A stretch of DNA of 64,000 nucleotides from Guyparkeria sp. WRN-7 (GCF_001641825.1 NZ_LRFH01000016.1:186001-250000), one strand, 5' to 3'. Shown: positions 29,799 through 39,228, counted from the stretch's first letter. Made by a program: numbers and translations. The notes: a model not told the origin generated them from the sequence alone.

Positions 29799-29804
29799 TG
29801 GGGC

Positions 29805-31355
29805 CTAGAGCATCCACTCGATCGGCATCAGGGAGAACAGCCAGACCGCGCCGCGCTTGATCAGCCCGGCGCCCGGCTCCCGATCGTGGCGGACGATTTC
29901 GCTGTCCTGCCGCTCGAACCACACGATCTCGCCGTCTTCCAGTTCCAGTCGGTAGGCGCTTTCGGGCACATGCATGTCGAAGGTATGGCTGATGGCGGAC
30001 GCAAGCTCGCTGCTCTCGATGACGAAACCTACCTCGGTGTTGAGCAGCACCGACCGCGGATCGACGTTGTAGGAGCCGATGAAGACCCGCTGCCCGTCGA
30101 TGACCACCGCCTTGGCATGCAGCGTGGTGGCCGGGCTGCCGAACGGTCCGGCCCCTTCGGGTCGGGGATTCTCATCGCCGATCCGCTTCATTTCGTAGAG
30201 CTCGACGCCGGCCTTGAGCAGGGGTTTGCGGTAACGGGCGTAGCCCGAATGGGCGGGCGGCATGTCGGTGGCGTCCAGGGAGTTGGTCAGCACCCGGACC
30301 CGCACACCACGCCGGGCGAGCGTGCTCAAGGCGTCGGTCAGGGTCGGCGTGGGGACGAAGAACGAGGAAATGATGTCGACGGACTGCCGCGGCACGCCCA
30401 GCTTGTTGCGCAGGTCGATGGTCAGCAGATCCTCGAGGGCGATCGGCCCCAGGCCCTTTCTGGGCGGGTCGATGACCAGTTCGGTCGGCGCCCAGATCAG
30501 TCCGAGCTCCCCACGCAGCAGGCTGCCGACGATGAAGTTCTCCCGTACGGCCACCAGCAGGTCACGGGTGTTGCTCGACAGGGCAAGCGTGTCGGCCTTC
30601 CAGTCGAGTTGGTCCAGGGCCTCGTCGGGTGCAGGCGGCAGGATCTGCTCGGCCGGGTAGGCCGCCCGGCTCTGCCAGTAGTCGTCGAAGCCGGTGGAGA
30701 CCTCGTCGACCACCGGGCCGATGGCGAGGATGTCCAGATCGGAGAACAGGAAGCCGTCGGTCGCGCCGAAATAACTGTCGCCGATATTGCGACCGCCACT
30801 GATCAACGCGGTGTTGTCCGCGATCATGACCTTGTTGTGCATGCGACGGTTTGCCCGCTCGAACCGGGTGAGAAACCCCACCCAGCGGGCATCGCGCATG
30901 AGAAACGGGTTGAACAGGCGCACCTCGATGTTCGGGTGGGCATTCAGCGCGGCCAGCTCGGTGTCGAGTTCGGTGGTGCCCTGGTCGTCGAGCAGCAGGC
31001 GGACCCGCACGCCTCGCCTCCCGGCGTCCAGCAGTTCGCGGAGCAACAGCGTGCCGGAGCGGTCGCCGTACCAGATGTAGTACTGGATATCGAGCGTTCG
31101 TTGCGCCCGGCGGGCAAGGTGCGTCAGTGCGGCAAACGTTTTTGCCGGTTCGTCGAGCAGGTAGATGCCCATCTGGCCCGGATGCGCGGCCGTTTGAGAC
31201 TTCAGGGCGTTGCCGAGCGGCGTCAGGCGGGCCTGGTCGGTGGTGATGGCGCTGGACTCGGGCCGGTCCTTTACCGGGGGCAGCGCGCAGCCGGCAAGCA
31301 GCACGGCGGCCATCAGGGTGAGCAGCAGTCTCGTTCCCGGCAGTGGCTGGATCAC
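29805..31355 (-). CDS. Phospholipase D-family lipoprotein (cardiolipin synthase C-like)
   Basis: The 516-residue protein begins with a lipoprotein signal (LLTLMAAVLLAGC, cysteine near residue 23). It has two HKD motifs, HNKVMIADNTALISGGRN in the first half and HAKAVVIDGQRVFIGSYN in the second. This layout resembles ClsC-type cardiolipin synthases, which join phosphatidyl groups. A ClsC role is likely, but other phospholipase D activities are possible. It ends just inside the guanidine control region. Confidence 0.85.
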   Translation of the reverse strand: MIQPLPGTRLLLTLMAAVLLAGCALPPVKDRPESSAITTDQARLTPLGNALKSQTAAHPGQMGIYLLDEPAKTFAALTHLARRAQRTLDIQYYIWYGDRSGTLLLRELLDAGRRGVRVRLLLDDQGTTELDTELAALNAHPNIEVRLFNPFLMRDARWVGFLTRFERANRRMHNKVMIADNTALISGGRNIGDSYFGATDGFLFSDLDILAIGPVVDEVSTGFDDYWQSRAAYPAEQILPPAPDEALDQLDWKADTLALSSNTRDLLVAVRENFIVGSLLRGELGLIWAPTELVIDPPRKGLGPIALEDLLTIDLRNKLGVPRQSVDIISSFFVPTPTLTDALSTLARRGVRVRVLTNSLDATDMPPAHSGYARYRKPLLKAGVELYEMKRIGDENPRPEGAGPFGSPATTLHAKAVVIDGQRVFIGSYNVDPRSVLLNTEVGFVIESSELASAISHTFDMHVPESAYRLELEDGEIVWFERQDSEIVRHDREPGAGLIKRGAVWLFSLMPIEWML

Positions 31356-31500
31356 GTATCGGCTCCCATCATTACCACTTCACCATAGACGTTCGCTCAG
31401 GGCCGGGGTTCGATTTTGCCGTCTGTCCCGTCGTCCGGATCGATGATCGCCCCGTCAGGCGCCACGCGCATCCCTCCCGGTTCGCTCTCCCCGGCGCCGA

Positions 31501-31516
31501 TGCATAGATAGCTAAT
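31501..31516 (+). promoter_or_regulatory. TGCATAGA-type motif upstream of the chemoreceptor gene
   Basis: TGCATAGATAGCTAAT is identical in 15 of 16 bases to the sequence at 52669-52684 in the alpha-carbonic anhydrase promoter region and shares its first half with sites in the dabB-LysR gap. It lies roughly midway between two divergent genes. Confidence 0.5.
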
Positions 31517-31570
31517 TATTAGTGCGGAATCACCGGTGAACTGGCACAATCGCGCCTCCTTTGCCACGGT

Positions 31571-31593
31571 CAAACCTGAGGGGTTTGCTCAGG
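31571..31593 (+). promoter_or_regulatory. Two overlapping, mutually exclusive hairpins before the Aer-like gene
   Basis: CAAACC-TGAGG-GGTTTG and CCTGAG-GGGTTTG-CTCAGG share bases and cannot form together. They lie about 70 bases before the chemoreceptor ATG. A leader switch is possible; the element matches no class that was recognised. Confidence 0.3.
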
Positions 31594-31659
31594 ATTTCTG
31601 ACCATGACATCCCGATCACTCGCTACTCCCTGTGACAGCGGTATCCGGAGAGCCTCCGC

Positions 31660-33213
31660 ATGCGCAAGAATCTGCCCGTCACCGACAATGAGCGCACCTT
31701 CAATCCCGGCGAGCGACTGGTCTCGACCACCGACCTCAAGGGCCGAATCACGCACTGCAATGATGCGTTTGTGGCCATCAGCGGGTTTACTCGCGACGAA
31801 TTGCTCGGCCAGCCGCACAACATCGTGCGCCACCCGGACATGCCGCCCGAGGCCTTCGAGGTGATGTGGGAGCACCTCAAGGCGGGCCAGCCGTGGATGG
31901 GGCTGGTGAAGAATCGCGCCAAGAACGGTGATTTCTACTGGGTGGACGCCTACGTCACGCCGATCACCGACAACGGCGAGATCGTCGGCTACGAGTCGGT
32001 GCGTTCCGAGCCGTCGCGGGAGGACGTGCGTCGCGCGGACACGCTCTACCGCCGCATCCGCCAGGGCCGCGGCGGGCGCCGGCTGCCGGTTCCCGGTCCG
32101 GACACCGTCGGGGCGACCGGCGTGCTGGCCAGTGGCGTGGTGCTCGCGACCGCTGGTGTCGTGCCCGGGGCGGTGACCTTCGGTGGTGTCGGTCTGGTCT
32201 ACGCGCTGATGAGCCGCATGCAGGCCGCACGCATGGTGCGTGCGCTGCACGAGCAGTTGCCGAACGCCTTCCGGCATCCGCTCGCCGTCGCCTCCTACAC
32301 GAACGAGACAGGCTGGCTCGGGCGGCTCAAGGTGGCGATCAAGAGCGAGCAGGCCCGCATGGTCACGGTGCTCACCCGCATCGAGGATGCCTCCCGGCGG
32401 GTCAACCACCAGTCCGGGGTGGGGCTGGATCATTCCACGCAGGCCAAGGACGAGATTGCCCGTCAGCAGACCGAGACGGAACAGGTCGCGGCGGCCATGC
32501 ACGAGATGTCCACCACGATCAGCGAGGTCTCCCGCCACGTTCAGCGAACGGCGGACAAGTCCGGCCGCTCCGCGGAGCTCGTTGACGCGGGGCGTGAGCT
32601 GTCGGCGCGCACCCGCGAGTCGATCGTGGACCTGCAGGGGACGGTCAATGCCATTGGTGATGCGGTCGAAGGCGTTTCGCGCCAGACCGGCGAGATCGCC
32701 GAGGCGGCCGGCCTGATCGACCAGATCGCCGATCAGACCAACCTGCTGGCGCTGAATGCGGCCATCGAAGCGGCGCGGGCCGGCGAGCACGGCCGGGGCT
32801 TTGCCGTGGTGGCCGAGGAAGTGCGCCACCTGGCGCGCCGGACCCAGGACTCGACCCGAGATATCCACCAGATCATTGCCGGCCTGACCGAGCAGGCTCA
32901 AGCCTCGGTGGCGGTGGCGCAGCGAGGCCGCGAGGCGGCCACCGCGGGTGTCGAGCGGGTGCACGAGTCCGAGGAAATGCTCGACGGCATCGCCGAGGCG
33001 GTCGACTCGATCCGCGACATGGCCACGTCGATGGCTGCGGCCGTCGAACAGCAGGCAACCGTCTCGGGCCAGGTCGATCAGCAGGTGCAGAACATCTCGT
33101 CGCTGGCCGGTTCCAGCCTCGACCTGTCCGCGACGGCCAATCACAAGATCCACGAACTCGAGCGCATCGCCGTCGAGCTGCACGAGCTGGTGAGCCGTTT
33201 CAAGCGCAACTGA
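31660..33213 (+). CDS. PAS-containing methyl-accepting chemotaxis protein (Aer-like)
   Basis: The 517-residue protein has an N-terminal PAS domain (residues 10-115, with [21 protein letters not shown] and [14 protein letters not shown]), as in the aerotaxis receptor Aer, which binds FAD. A hydrophobic segment near residue 150 ([20 protein letters not shown]) anchors it. The C-terminal signalling hairpin has [20 protein letters not shown]. It probably reports redox or oxygen state to CheA. GGAGAG precedes the start. Confidence 0.88.
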   Translation: MRKNLPVTDNERTFNPGERLVSTTDLKGRITHCNDAFVAISGFTRDELLGQPHNIVRHPDMPPEAFEVMWEHLKAGQPWMGLVKNRAKNGDFYWVDAYVTPITDNGEIVGYESVRSEPSREDVRRADTLYRRIRQGRGGRRLPVPGPDTVGATGVLASGVVLATAGVVPGAVTFGGVGLVYALMSRMQAARMVRALHEQLPNAFRHPLAVASYTNETGWLGRLKVAIKSEQARMVTVLTRIEDASRRVNHQSGVGLDHSTQAKDEIARQQTETEQVAAAMHEMSTTISEVSRHVQRTADKSGRSAELVDAGRELSARTRESIVDLQGTVNAIGDAVEGVSRQTGEIAEAAGLIDQIADQTNLLALNAAIEAARAGEHGRGFAVVAEEVRHLARRTQDSTRDIHQIIAGLTEQAQASVAVAQRGREAATAGVERVHESEEMLDGIAEAVDSIRDMATSMAAAVEQQATVSGQVDQQVQNISSLAGSSLDLSATANHKIHELERIAVELHELVSRFKRN

Positions 33214-33330
33214 TTGATTGGCCTGTCGGAACGCCTTGTCTGAACTACGCTCCTTGGTATCCATCCCACGGTGAGGATGCGGATCATTTCGATCTGCAAC
33301 CGTACGGATTGCAACAGAGGAGGGTATGTG

Positions 33331-33861
33331 ATGGAACGTACCGGAATCATCAGCGAACGTTTTCCTCATGTCGTCGATGCCGTATTCCACGACGAACGCG
33401 GCGCCCGGGAGGCGGCGACTGCGCTGGCGGCCAAGGCCGGTCTGTCGGATGAGCAGATCGACGTGGTCCGACCCAACGACCCCCAGCGGGCGGAGAAGCT
33501 GGAGCCGGAGTCGGCCGATATCTTCCGCACCATTCTTCGCTCCCATGTCGCGCTTGGCGTGATCGGTGTCGTCGTCGGCCTGATCCTGGCCGGCATCCTG
33601 ATCGGGGCTGGTTTCGACTTCGCTCAGGCCCGCCCGGGCTGGGTATACGGCATCTTCGCGGTGATCGGCGGCCTGTTCGGCATGATGGGCGCCGGTGTGG
33701 TCTCCGTTCGACTCGATCATGAGCGGGTGATCGCCGAGACCCGGGACGCCTCGACGCACGGCGAGTGGACGGTCGTGGCCCACGCCGACAGCGAGGACGA
33801 AAAGCACCGCGCCAGCGAGCTCCTCAAGGAGTACTCCGGGAAGGTCAGCGAATCGTTGTGA
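33331..33861 (+). CDS. Membrane protein of the general-stress type, function unknown
   Basis: The 176-residue protein has a soluble N-terminal part (VVDAVFHDERGAREAATALAA), two membrane helices around residues 72-120 (ALGVIGVVVGLILAGILIGA and VYGIFAVIGGLFGMMGAGVV) and a C-terminal alpha/beta part. This ferredoxin-like-plus-membrane layout resembles bacterial stress proteins. The start at 33331 follows GAGGAGG. No enzyme motif is seen. Confidence 0.7.
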   Translation: MERTGIISERFPHVVDAVFHDERGAREAATALAAKAGLSDEQIDVVRPNDPQRAEKLEPESADIFRTILRSHVALGVIGVVVGLILAGILIGAGFDFAQARPGWVYGIFAVIGGLFGMMGAGVVSVRLDHERVIAETRDASTHGEWTVVAHADSEDEKHRASELLKEYSGKVSESL

Positions 33862-33914
33862 TCTGTTGACGGAGGCGGCCGTCTTCACGGTCGCCCGGGC
33901 AAGGAAGGCGCTGC

Positions 33915-34370
33915 ATGACATTCGACATCAACTGGACTTCGGTCTACTGGAACCTGACCTATCTCGCCGCGGCCTACGTGCTGGCGCTGCCGGTTGGGTT
34001 CGAACGCGAACGTCATTCCCGCTCGGCCGGGCTACGAACCTTTCCGCTGGTGGCAGTGGCCAGTTGTGCCTACATGCTGCTGGGCATCAACGTGCTCGAT
34101 TCCAGTGACGCCGAGGCGCGCGTTTTCGAGGGCATCGTCACCGGCATGGGATTCATCGGCGGTGGCGCGATCCTCAAGAGCACGAATCATGCTCACGGGA
34201 CGGCCACCGCGGCGAGCCTCTGGGCCACGGCGGGTATCGGCGTGGCCGTCGCCTGGAATCACTTCGAGGTCGCACTGCTGCTCTCGGCGTTGACCTTCGC
34301 CAGCCTGTGGTTGCTCTCGCCGGCCAAGGGCGTGATCAAGAGCGACCAGCCGCCCCATGACGATTCGTGA
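33915..34370 (+). CDS. MgtC/SapB-family membrane protein
   Basis: The 151-residue protein has about four membrane helices and the family motifs LPVGFERERHSRSAGLRTF and GMGFIGGGAIL. The long C-terminal domain of virulence MgtC is missing, so this is the short form. Members affect magnesium or acid adaptation in some species; the role here is unknown. It follows the stress-type membrane gene on the same strand after about 50 bases. Confidence 0.85.
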   Translation: MTFDINWTSVYWNLTYLAAAYVLALPVGFERERHSRSAGLRTFPLVAVASCAYMLLGINVLDSSDAEARVFEGIVTGMGFIGGGAILKSTNHAHGTATAASLWATAGIGVAVAWNHFEVALLLSALTFASLWLLSPAKGVIKSDQPPHDDS

Positions 34371-34403
34371 CCGACGACGTCGAGCGGATGGTCATGTGCC
34401 ATG

Positions 34404-34434
34404 AAAAAAGCCCCGGTTTCCGGGGGCTTTCTTG
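34404..34434. terminator. Bidirectional terminator between convergent genes
   Basis: AAAAAAGCCCCGG-TTT-CCGGGGGCTTTCTT forms a strong stem with one bulge. The A-run on one side and T-rich side on the other let it work for both the MgtC-like gene and the glycine-zipper gene. Confidence 0.8.
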
Positions 34435-34455
34435 TTGCGGGGGGCTCGGCGTGGA

Positions 34456-34779
34456 TCAGCAGCGGCCCTTCTTGGCCTGGCCGGGCGGGCAGAAGCGACT
34501 CGGATGCGAGTTGTGCTGGATTTCGTGGCGGTGACGCTCCCGGTAGCGGTAGTCGCCGTGATCGTCGTGGTCGCGCGTGGATACGCCCGTGCCGACGGCC
34601 GCGCCGATGCCCGAGCCGACGATCGCGCCTTCGCGACCCCCCACCTCGGCGCCGACAACGCCGCCCAGCGCCCCGCCGATGGCGCCACCGATGGCCGCAT
34701 CCTTGTGCAGGTCGCCGCCCATGGCGGCCGTGGCGGGAAGAATCAGTGCCGCTAACAGGGTCGGAATGCGTACTGACAT
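34456..34779 (-). CDS. Glycine-zipper outer-membrane or periplasmic protein
   Basis: The 107-residue protein has a signal peptide (LLAALILPATAAMGG) followed by a glycine-zipper helix hairpin (AAIGGAIGGALGGVVGAEVG and AIVGSGIGAAVGTGV). The tail is charged and ends FCPPGQAKKGRC with two cysteines. ATG at 34779 is chosen because it starts the signal and follows GGAGACAC. Such proteins are usually envelope-associated; no enzyme activity is expected. Confidence 0.75.
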   Translation of the reverse strand: MSVRIPTLLAALILPATAAMGGDLHKDAAIGGAIGGALGGVVGAEVGGREGAIVGSGIGAAVGTGVSTRDHDDHGDYRYRERHRHEIQHNSHPSRFCPPGQAKKGRC

Positions 34780-34870
34780 GGAAGTGTCTCCTTTGTGTGT
34801 TGATCGGCGGGACGGCCCCGCCCGAGTCCAATCAGGCAGATTCGATTGGCGGCGGGCGGTCGAGTTCCCT

Positions 34871-36262
34871 TCAGCTGCCACCGTTCTGATCGTCATCGCT
34901 CCTTTTACCACCATCCGGCCCCACGATCACCTCGATGCGGCGCTGCGGATCGATATGGCGCTCGAATGCCGCCTCGATACCGTCGGCATCGACCGATCGC
35001 ACCCGGTCGGTGTAGTCGTCGAAATAATCCAGCGGCAGGCCCAGAAAGGCCAGGGCGCCGGCCTGTTCGGTGATCTTGCGGTTGCTGTTCAGTCGCATCG
35101 GGAAACCACCGACGAGATTGGCCTGACTGTCGCCGACTTCCTCGCCGGTCGGCCCGTTGTCGATAAAATCCGTCAACTCGTCGATCATCAGCGACAAGGC
35201 CCGCTCGGCCTGATCGCTGCGCGTCTGGATGGCCATCACGAAGCGCCCGCCGGCGCGCAGCGGCATCAGGTAGCTGTAAGTGCTGTAGGCCAGGCCGCGC
35301 TCTTCGCGGAGTTCGCCCATCAGCCTCGAGGCGAACCCGCTGCCGCCGAGGATGTGGTTGCCGACGTAGAGGGGCATGTAGTCCTCGTGCCGCCGGGGGA
35401 TGCCGTCGAAGGCGACCAGCACGGTCGACTGTTCGGCGGGGAATTCGACATGCACGGTCCGCGACTCCTCCAGCGGCGGCACCGGCGGCAGGTCGGCCGG
35501 GCGTTCCCCGGCGGGCAGGCTCGTGGTCAACCGGTTGGCCAGCCGTTCGGCCTGCTCGCGATCGAGATCGCCGACGATCACGACGGTGGCGTTGCGGGCG
35601 ACGAAGTAGCGCTGGTGGAATGCCTGAACGTCGGCCCGCTGGATACGCTCGACGCTCTCCGTGCTGCCGTCGGTCGGGTGGCCGTAGGGGTGGTCGCCGA
35701 AGGCCGCGCGGCGCAGGGCATCACTGGCCACCGCCCGGGCCGACTGCTGGCGGGCCTCGATGCCGCGCAGCTGGCGGTCTCGCTCGCGGTCGACGTCCGC
35801 GGCTGCGAAGGCCGGGCGGGCGATCACCTCGGCCATCAGGTCGACGGCCGGCCACAGCCAGTCGGGTTCGGTCAGGCTGCGCAGCCGGATGGCGGTCGAT
35901 TCCAGGTTGGCGCTGGCAGAGAACTGGGCACCGACCCGGGCGAACCCGTCGGCGATCGCCTTGGCGTCGCGCTCGGTGGAGCCTTCCTCGAGCAGGCTGG
36001 CCGTCAGGCTGGCCGTGCCGGCCTTGCTCTCCGGATCGCGGGCACTGCCGGCATCGAGGATCACGCGCGCATCCACCATCGGCAGGGTGTCGGTGGCGTA
36101 GAACAGCACCTCGGCGCCGTTGTCCGTGGTCCAGGTTTCCAGCGGCAGGACGCTCTCGGCACGGGCGGTCAGTGCGCTGAACAGGGTAACGAGGGCGACC
36201 GGAATCAGTCGCAGTGTCTGGTGGCGCCGATCAATCACGATCCGTACCTCCGCTGGATGCAT
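34871..36262 (-). CDS. M16-family peptidase-like protein without the zinc motif
   Basis: The 463-residue protein has the M16 (pitrilysin) fold with a signal peptide (LIPVALVTLFSALTARA). The HxxEH zinc motif of active members is absent; the corresponding part reads SLLEEGSTERDAKA. It starts inside the end of the active M16 gene (about 30 bases overlap). The two probably form a heterodimer, as in mitochondrial and many bacterial M16 pairs. Confidence 0.85.
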   Translation of the reverse strand: MHPAEVRIVIDRRHQTLRLIPVALVTLFSALTARAESVLPLETWTTDNGAEVLFYATDTLPMVDARVILDAGSARDPESKAGTASLTASLLEEGSTERDAKAIADGFARVGAQFSASANLESTAIRLRSLTEPDWLWPAVDLMAEVIARPAFAAADVDRERDRQLRGIEARQQSARAVASDALRRAAFGDHPYGHPTDGSTESVERIQRADVQAFHQRYFVARNATVVIVGDLDREQAERLANRLTTSLPAGERPADLPPVPPLEESRTVHVEFPAEQSTVLVAFDGIPRRHEDYMPLYVGNHILGGSGFASRLMGELREERGLAYSTYSYLMPLRAGGRFVMAIQTRSDQAERALSLMIDELTDFIDNGPTGEEVGDSQANLVGGFPMRLNSNRKITEQAGALAFLGLPLDYFDDYTDRVRSVDADGIEAAFERHIDPQRRIEVIVGPDGGKRSDDDQNGGS

Positions 36263-37637
36263 TTCGGGTCGAGCCGGCCAGCTGCGGGCCGCTGTCGGGT
36301 CGGGGCTCGAGGGTGGTCAGGGTCAGCGCCGTATCCTGGAAATAGGTGCGGGCGACGGCCTGCACGTCGGCGGGCGTGATCGCGCGGATCCCCTCGACAA
36401 AGCGGTCGGCCAGCCGGTAGTCGAGGCCGATGGTCTCGTACATGCCCAGCGTCATGCCCTGGTAGAACAGCGAGTCGCGCTCGTAGATATCCGAGGCAAC
36501 CACCTGGGCCTTGATGCGCTCGAGCTCGCCTTCACCCACCGGTTCGTTTTTCAGCCGCTCGATCTGCTCGCGCAGCAGCGCCTCGACTTCGGCGAGCGAC
36601 TGGCCGTCGCGCGGGGTGGCATCCAGGGTGAAGAGCGTGGTCTCGCGGGCGTTGAGGTTGTAGCCCGCCGAAGCGGCCGAGAGTTTGCCGGCCCGCACCA
36701 GGTCGTTGTTCAGGCGCGCGCCGGAGTCGCCGGAGAGAATGCCGGCGGCCACGGCCAGTGCGTAGGCGGTCTCTTGATCGTCGGCGGTCACGAGCGAGGG
36801 CACCTTGTAGCCCATCAACAGGTGCGGCAGTTTCGCCGGGATCGACAGGCTGGCCCGCTTGATGCCGTGCTGGGCCTTCTCCTCGCGCGGCTTGGCCGGT
36901 GGCAGATCACGAGATGCGACCGGTCCGTAGTGTTTCTGCGCGAGTTCGACCACCGTCTCGGGATCGACGTCGCCAACGACGATCAGCGTGGCGTTGTTGG
37001 GGGCGTAGTGGTTCTCATACCAGCGCTGCAGATCCTCGACGGTGTAGGCGTCGATGTCCGTCTTCCAGCCGATCACCGGGTGGTGGTACCCGCTGCTGGT
37101 GAACGCGGTCGCGTAGAGCAGCTGGTTGAGGCGGGCGGTGGGGTTGTCCCGCACGCGGGTGCGCCATTCTTCCTTGACCACCTCCTTTTCCTTGGCGAAC
37201 TCCTCGGCGTCGAGGGCGAGGTTGGCCATGCGATCGGCCTCCCAGCGCATCATGGTCTCGAGCTCGTCGGCGGCCAGCGTCTGGTAGTAGGCAGTGAAGT
37301 CGCGCCCGGTGAAGGCGTTCTCCTCGCCGCCCAGGCGGGCGATGATCTCGGAGAACTCGCCCGGGCCGAGGTTCTCGGTGCCCTTGAACATCATGTGCTC
37401 GAACATGTGGGCGATGCCCGTGATACCGCCCGGTTCGTCGGCCGAGCCCACCTTGTACCAGATCTGGTGGGTGACGACCGGGGCGCGGTCGTCGGGCAGC
37501 ACCAGGACCTTGAGGCCATTGTCCAGCGTCGCCTCGTGTACGTCGGCAGCCGAGGCGGAGACCACGCCGGGCAGGCACAGCGAGCCCAGCAGGGAGAGCA
37601 GGGTGGCGAATCTCGTCAGGGGGCGTGCTCGATGCAT
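36231..37637 (-). CDS. M16-family zinc metallopeptidase (active subunit)
   Basis: The 468-residue protein has a signal peptide (LTRFATLLSLLGSLCLPGV) and the zinc site HMFEH in GIAHMFEHMMFKGTENLG near residue 75, with the glutamate of the second helix further on. It degrades periplasmic peptides or clears signal fragments; the substrate is unknown. The partner gene overlaps its 3' end. Confidence 0.9.
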   Translation of the reverse strand: MHRARPLTRFATLLSLLGSLCLPGVVSASAADVHEATLDNGLKVLVLPDDRAPVVTHQIWYKVGSADEPGGITGIAHMFEHMMFKGTENLGPGEFSEIIARLGGEENAFTGRDFTAYYQTLAADELETMMRWEADRMANLALDAEEFAKEKEVVKEEWRTRVRDNPTARLNQLLYATAFTSSGYHHPVIGWKTDIDAYTVEDLQRWYENHYAPNNATLIVVGDVDPETVVELAQKHYGPVASRDLPPAKPREEKAQHGIKRASLSIPAKLPHLLMGYKVPSLVTADDQETAYALAVAAGILSGDSGARLNNDLVRAGKLSAASAGYNLNARETTLFTLDATPRDGQSLAEVEALLREQIERLKNEPVGEGELERIKAQVVASDIYERDSLFYQGMTLGMYETIGLDYRLADRFVEGIRAITPADVQAVARTYFQDTALTLTTLEPRPDSGPQLAGSTRNASSGGTDRD

Positions 37638-37781
37638 GCGTTTCAGGTTCCCATGGGCGTTGAATAGGGGCGCGGCGCGCGCCGTTGGCTCGACCGAATG
37701 AGACCGCTCACGATCGATGCGGTTTCACATCCGGCCATCCGGGGTCCAGACTCCGGGAACAGCATTTTCCCGGAGGCGGTC

Positions 37782-38291
37782 ATGGACTTCACGATCATAC
37801 AAGGCGATATCGCCAGTGAGGCGGCCGATTGTCTGGTCAACGCCGCCGGCACCTCGCTCGCCATGGGCAGTGGCGTGGCCGGGGCGTTGCGCGACGGGGC
37901 GAACGGGCCGATCAACGAGCAGGCGATGGCCCAGGGGCCGGTGCCGCTGGGCGGCGTGGCCGTGACCGATGCCTTCGACCTGCCGGCCCGCTGGGTGATC
38001 CACGCGGCAGCCATGCCGCACTACGGCGATGGTCGCGCCACGGAGGATAGTATCCGCGACGCGGTGCGCAACACGCTCGAAAAGGCAGACGAACTTGGCT
38101 GCGCCTCGGTCGTGATCCCGCCGCTGGGTTGCGGCGTCGCCGGCTTCGACCTGGCGACCGGCGCGCGCCTGATCCTCGAGGAAATCGCCGCCTACCGGCC
38201 AAGGCGGCTCAAGCAGGTTCGCCTGATCGTCTATCGCCCCGAGGACCAGCAGACGGTGGAGACGGTCGCCCGGCAGGTGCGCGAGGGCTAG
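37782..38291 (+). CDS. Macrodomain protein (ADP-ribose hydrolase type)
   Basis: The 169-residue protein is a single macrodomain. It has IIQGDIASEAADCLVNAAG, MGSGVAGALR and VVIPPLGCGVAGFD, which bind ADP-ribose. It may remove acetyl or ADP-ribosyl groups from metabolites or proteins. The start at 37782 follows GGAGGCGG. An upstream extension is possible but lacks a site. Confidence 0.85.
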   Translation: MDFTIIQGDIASEAADCLVNAAGTSLAMGSGVAGALRDGANGPINEQAMAQGPVPLGGVAVTDAFDLPARWVIHAAAMPHYGDGRATEDSIRDAVRNTLEKADELGCASVVIPPLGCGVAGFDLATGARLILEEIAAYRPRRLKQVRLIVYRPEDQQTVETVARQVREG

Positions 38292-38301
38292 CGCGTCGCA
38301 C

Positions 38302-38328
38302 AAAAAATCCGGCCGCTGGGGCCGGATT
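38302..38328 (-). terminator. Terminator of the cynABD transcript
   Basis: On the minus strand AATCCGGCC pairs with GGCCGGATT and is followed by a T-run. It lies 26 bases after the cynD stop, so it ends the cyanate transporter transcript. The plus-strand side has no strong T-run. Confidence 0.8.
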
Positions 38329-38353
38329 GTCGTGTCGGGGCCGGGCGCCGGCG

Positions 38354-39226
38354 TCAGCCGTTGACCACCTTGCGCGGACCGTCGGCCGGCGCTTCCACCG
38401 GTGGCGGGGCGTCGCCCTCGAGCTTGTCCGCGTAGGCCGTGCTCGGCCCGTTGACCAGGAAGTCCATCAGGTGGTTGCGGAACGGGTAGTAGTGCCCGTC
38501 GTGATGCATCTCCTGGCGCGAGCGCGGCTTCTTGAGCGGATTTTCCGCGCATTCGGCAACCTCGGCGAGCGGACCGTTGGTCATCAGCAGGATCTTGTCG
38601 GCCAGCAGGATCGCCTCGTCGACGTCGTGGGTGATCATGAACACGGTCTGACCGGTCGCCCGGCAGATCTCGAGCAGTTCGTCCTGGATCACGCCGCGGG
38701 TCAGGGCGTCCAGTGCCCCGAACGGCTCGTCCATCAACAGCATCTTCGGCTCGATGGCGAAGGCGCGGGCAATGCCGACCCGCTGGCGCATGCCGCCGGA
38801 GAGCTGGTGGGGCTTCTTGTCGATCGCGTGCGACAGCCCGACCATGTCGATGAATTTCTCCACCTGGGCGTTGATCTCGCTCTTGGGCTTGTCCTTGAAG
38901 CGCGACTTGACCGCGAAGGCCACGTTCTCGCGGACGGTCAGCCAGGGCATCAGGGCGTGACCCTGAAAGACCACCCCGCGCTCGAGCCCCGGTCCGGTCA
39001 CTTCCTTGTTCTCCATGAACACGTAGCCGGCGGAGGCCTCGTCGAGGCCGGCGAGGATGTTGAGGATGGTCGACTTGCCGCAACCGGAGTGGCCGATCAG
39101 GCAGACGAACTCGCCCTGTTCGATCGTGAAGTTTAGGTTGCGGAAGACGGTGACCGGATCCTGGCCCATCGGGCCGGGAAAGGTCCGTTCCAGGTTGTCG
39201 ACCTGGATGAAAGCGGGAGTATTCAT
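38354..39226 (-). CDS. cynD: Cyanate ABC transporter ATPase
   Basis: The 290-residue ABC ATPase has Walker A GHSGCGKST, signature LSGGMRQRVGIARAF and Walker B LLMDEPFGALD. It is of the NrtD/CmpD/CynD type and closely resembles the nitrate ATPase at 14078. The set of binding protein, permease and ATPase with divergent cynF fits cynFABD of cyanide/cyanate-assimilating Pseudomonas. Cyanate specificity is inferred from that context and from cyanase nearby. Confidence 0.82.
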   Translation of the reverse strand: MNTPAFIQVDNLERTFPGPMGQDPVTVFRNLNFTIEQGEFVCLIGHSGCGKSTILNILAGLDEASAGYVFMENKEVTGPGLERGVVFQGHALMPWLTVRENVAFAVKSRFKDKPKSEINAQVEKFIDMVGLSHAIDKKPHQLSGGMRQRVGIARAFAIEPKMLLMDEPFGALDALTRGVIQDELLEICRATGQTVFMITHDVDEAILLADKILLMTNGPLAEVAECAENPLKKPRSRQEMHHDGHYYPFRNHLMDFLVNGPSTAYADKLEGDAPPPVEAPADGPRKVVNG

Positions 39227-39228
39227 GC

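Larger units (their letters stand above)
29440..29804. other. 365-base control region of the guanidine operon
   Basis: No gene is accepted here. From right to left it holds NtrC-like sites (29762-29798), a sigma-54 promoter (29658-29673), a 5' untranslated stretch and the guanidine-I riboswitch (29489-29585). The 50 bases after the aptamer form the expression platform and contain no T-run. Confidence 0.75.
31356..31659. other. 304-base divergent intergenic region
   Basis: The region separates the phospholipase D-like gene and the Aer-like gene. It holds the TGCATAGA-type motif at 31501-31516 and two overlapping hairpins at 31571-31593. No gene is seen. Confidence 0.6.

Noticed and set aside
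29426-29808. Small plus-strand frames across the guanidine riboswitch
   Set aside because: They fall on highly conserved RNA sequence read on the other strand and show no protein features.
31543-31560. TGGCACA on the plus strand before the Aer-like gene
   Set aside because: The -24-like half is present, but no TGC element lies at the right spacing for sigma-54.
31570-33921. A 783-codon open frame on the minus strand
   Set aside because: It runs opposite a clear chemoreceptor gene and the stress-type membrane gene, whose motifs are unmistakable. High GC content leaves long antisense frames open.
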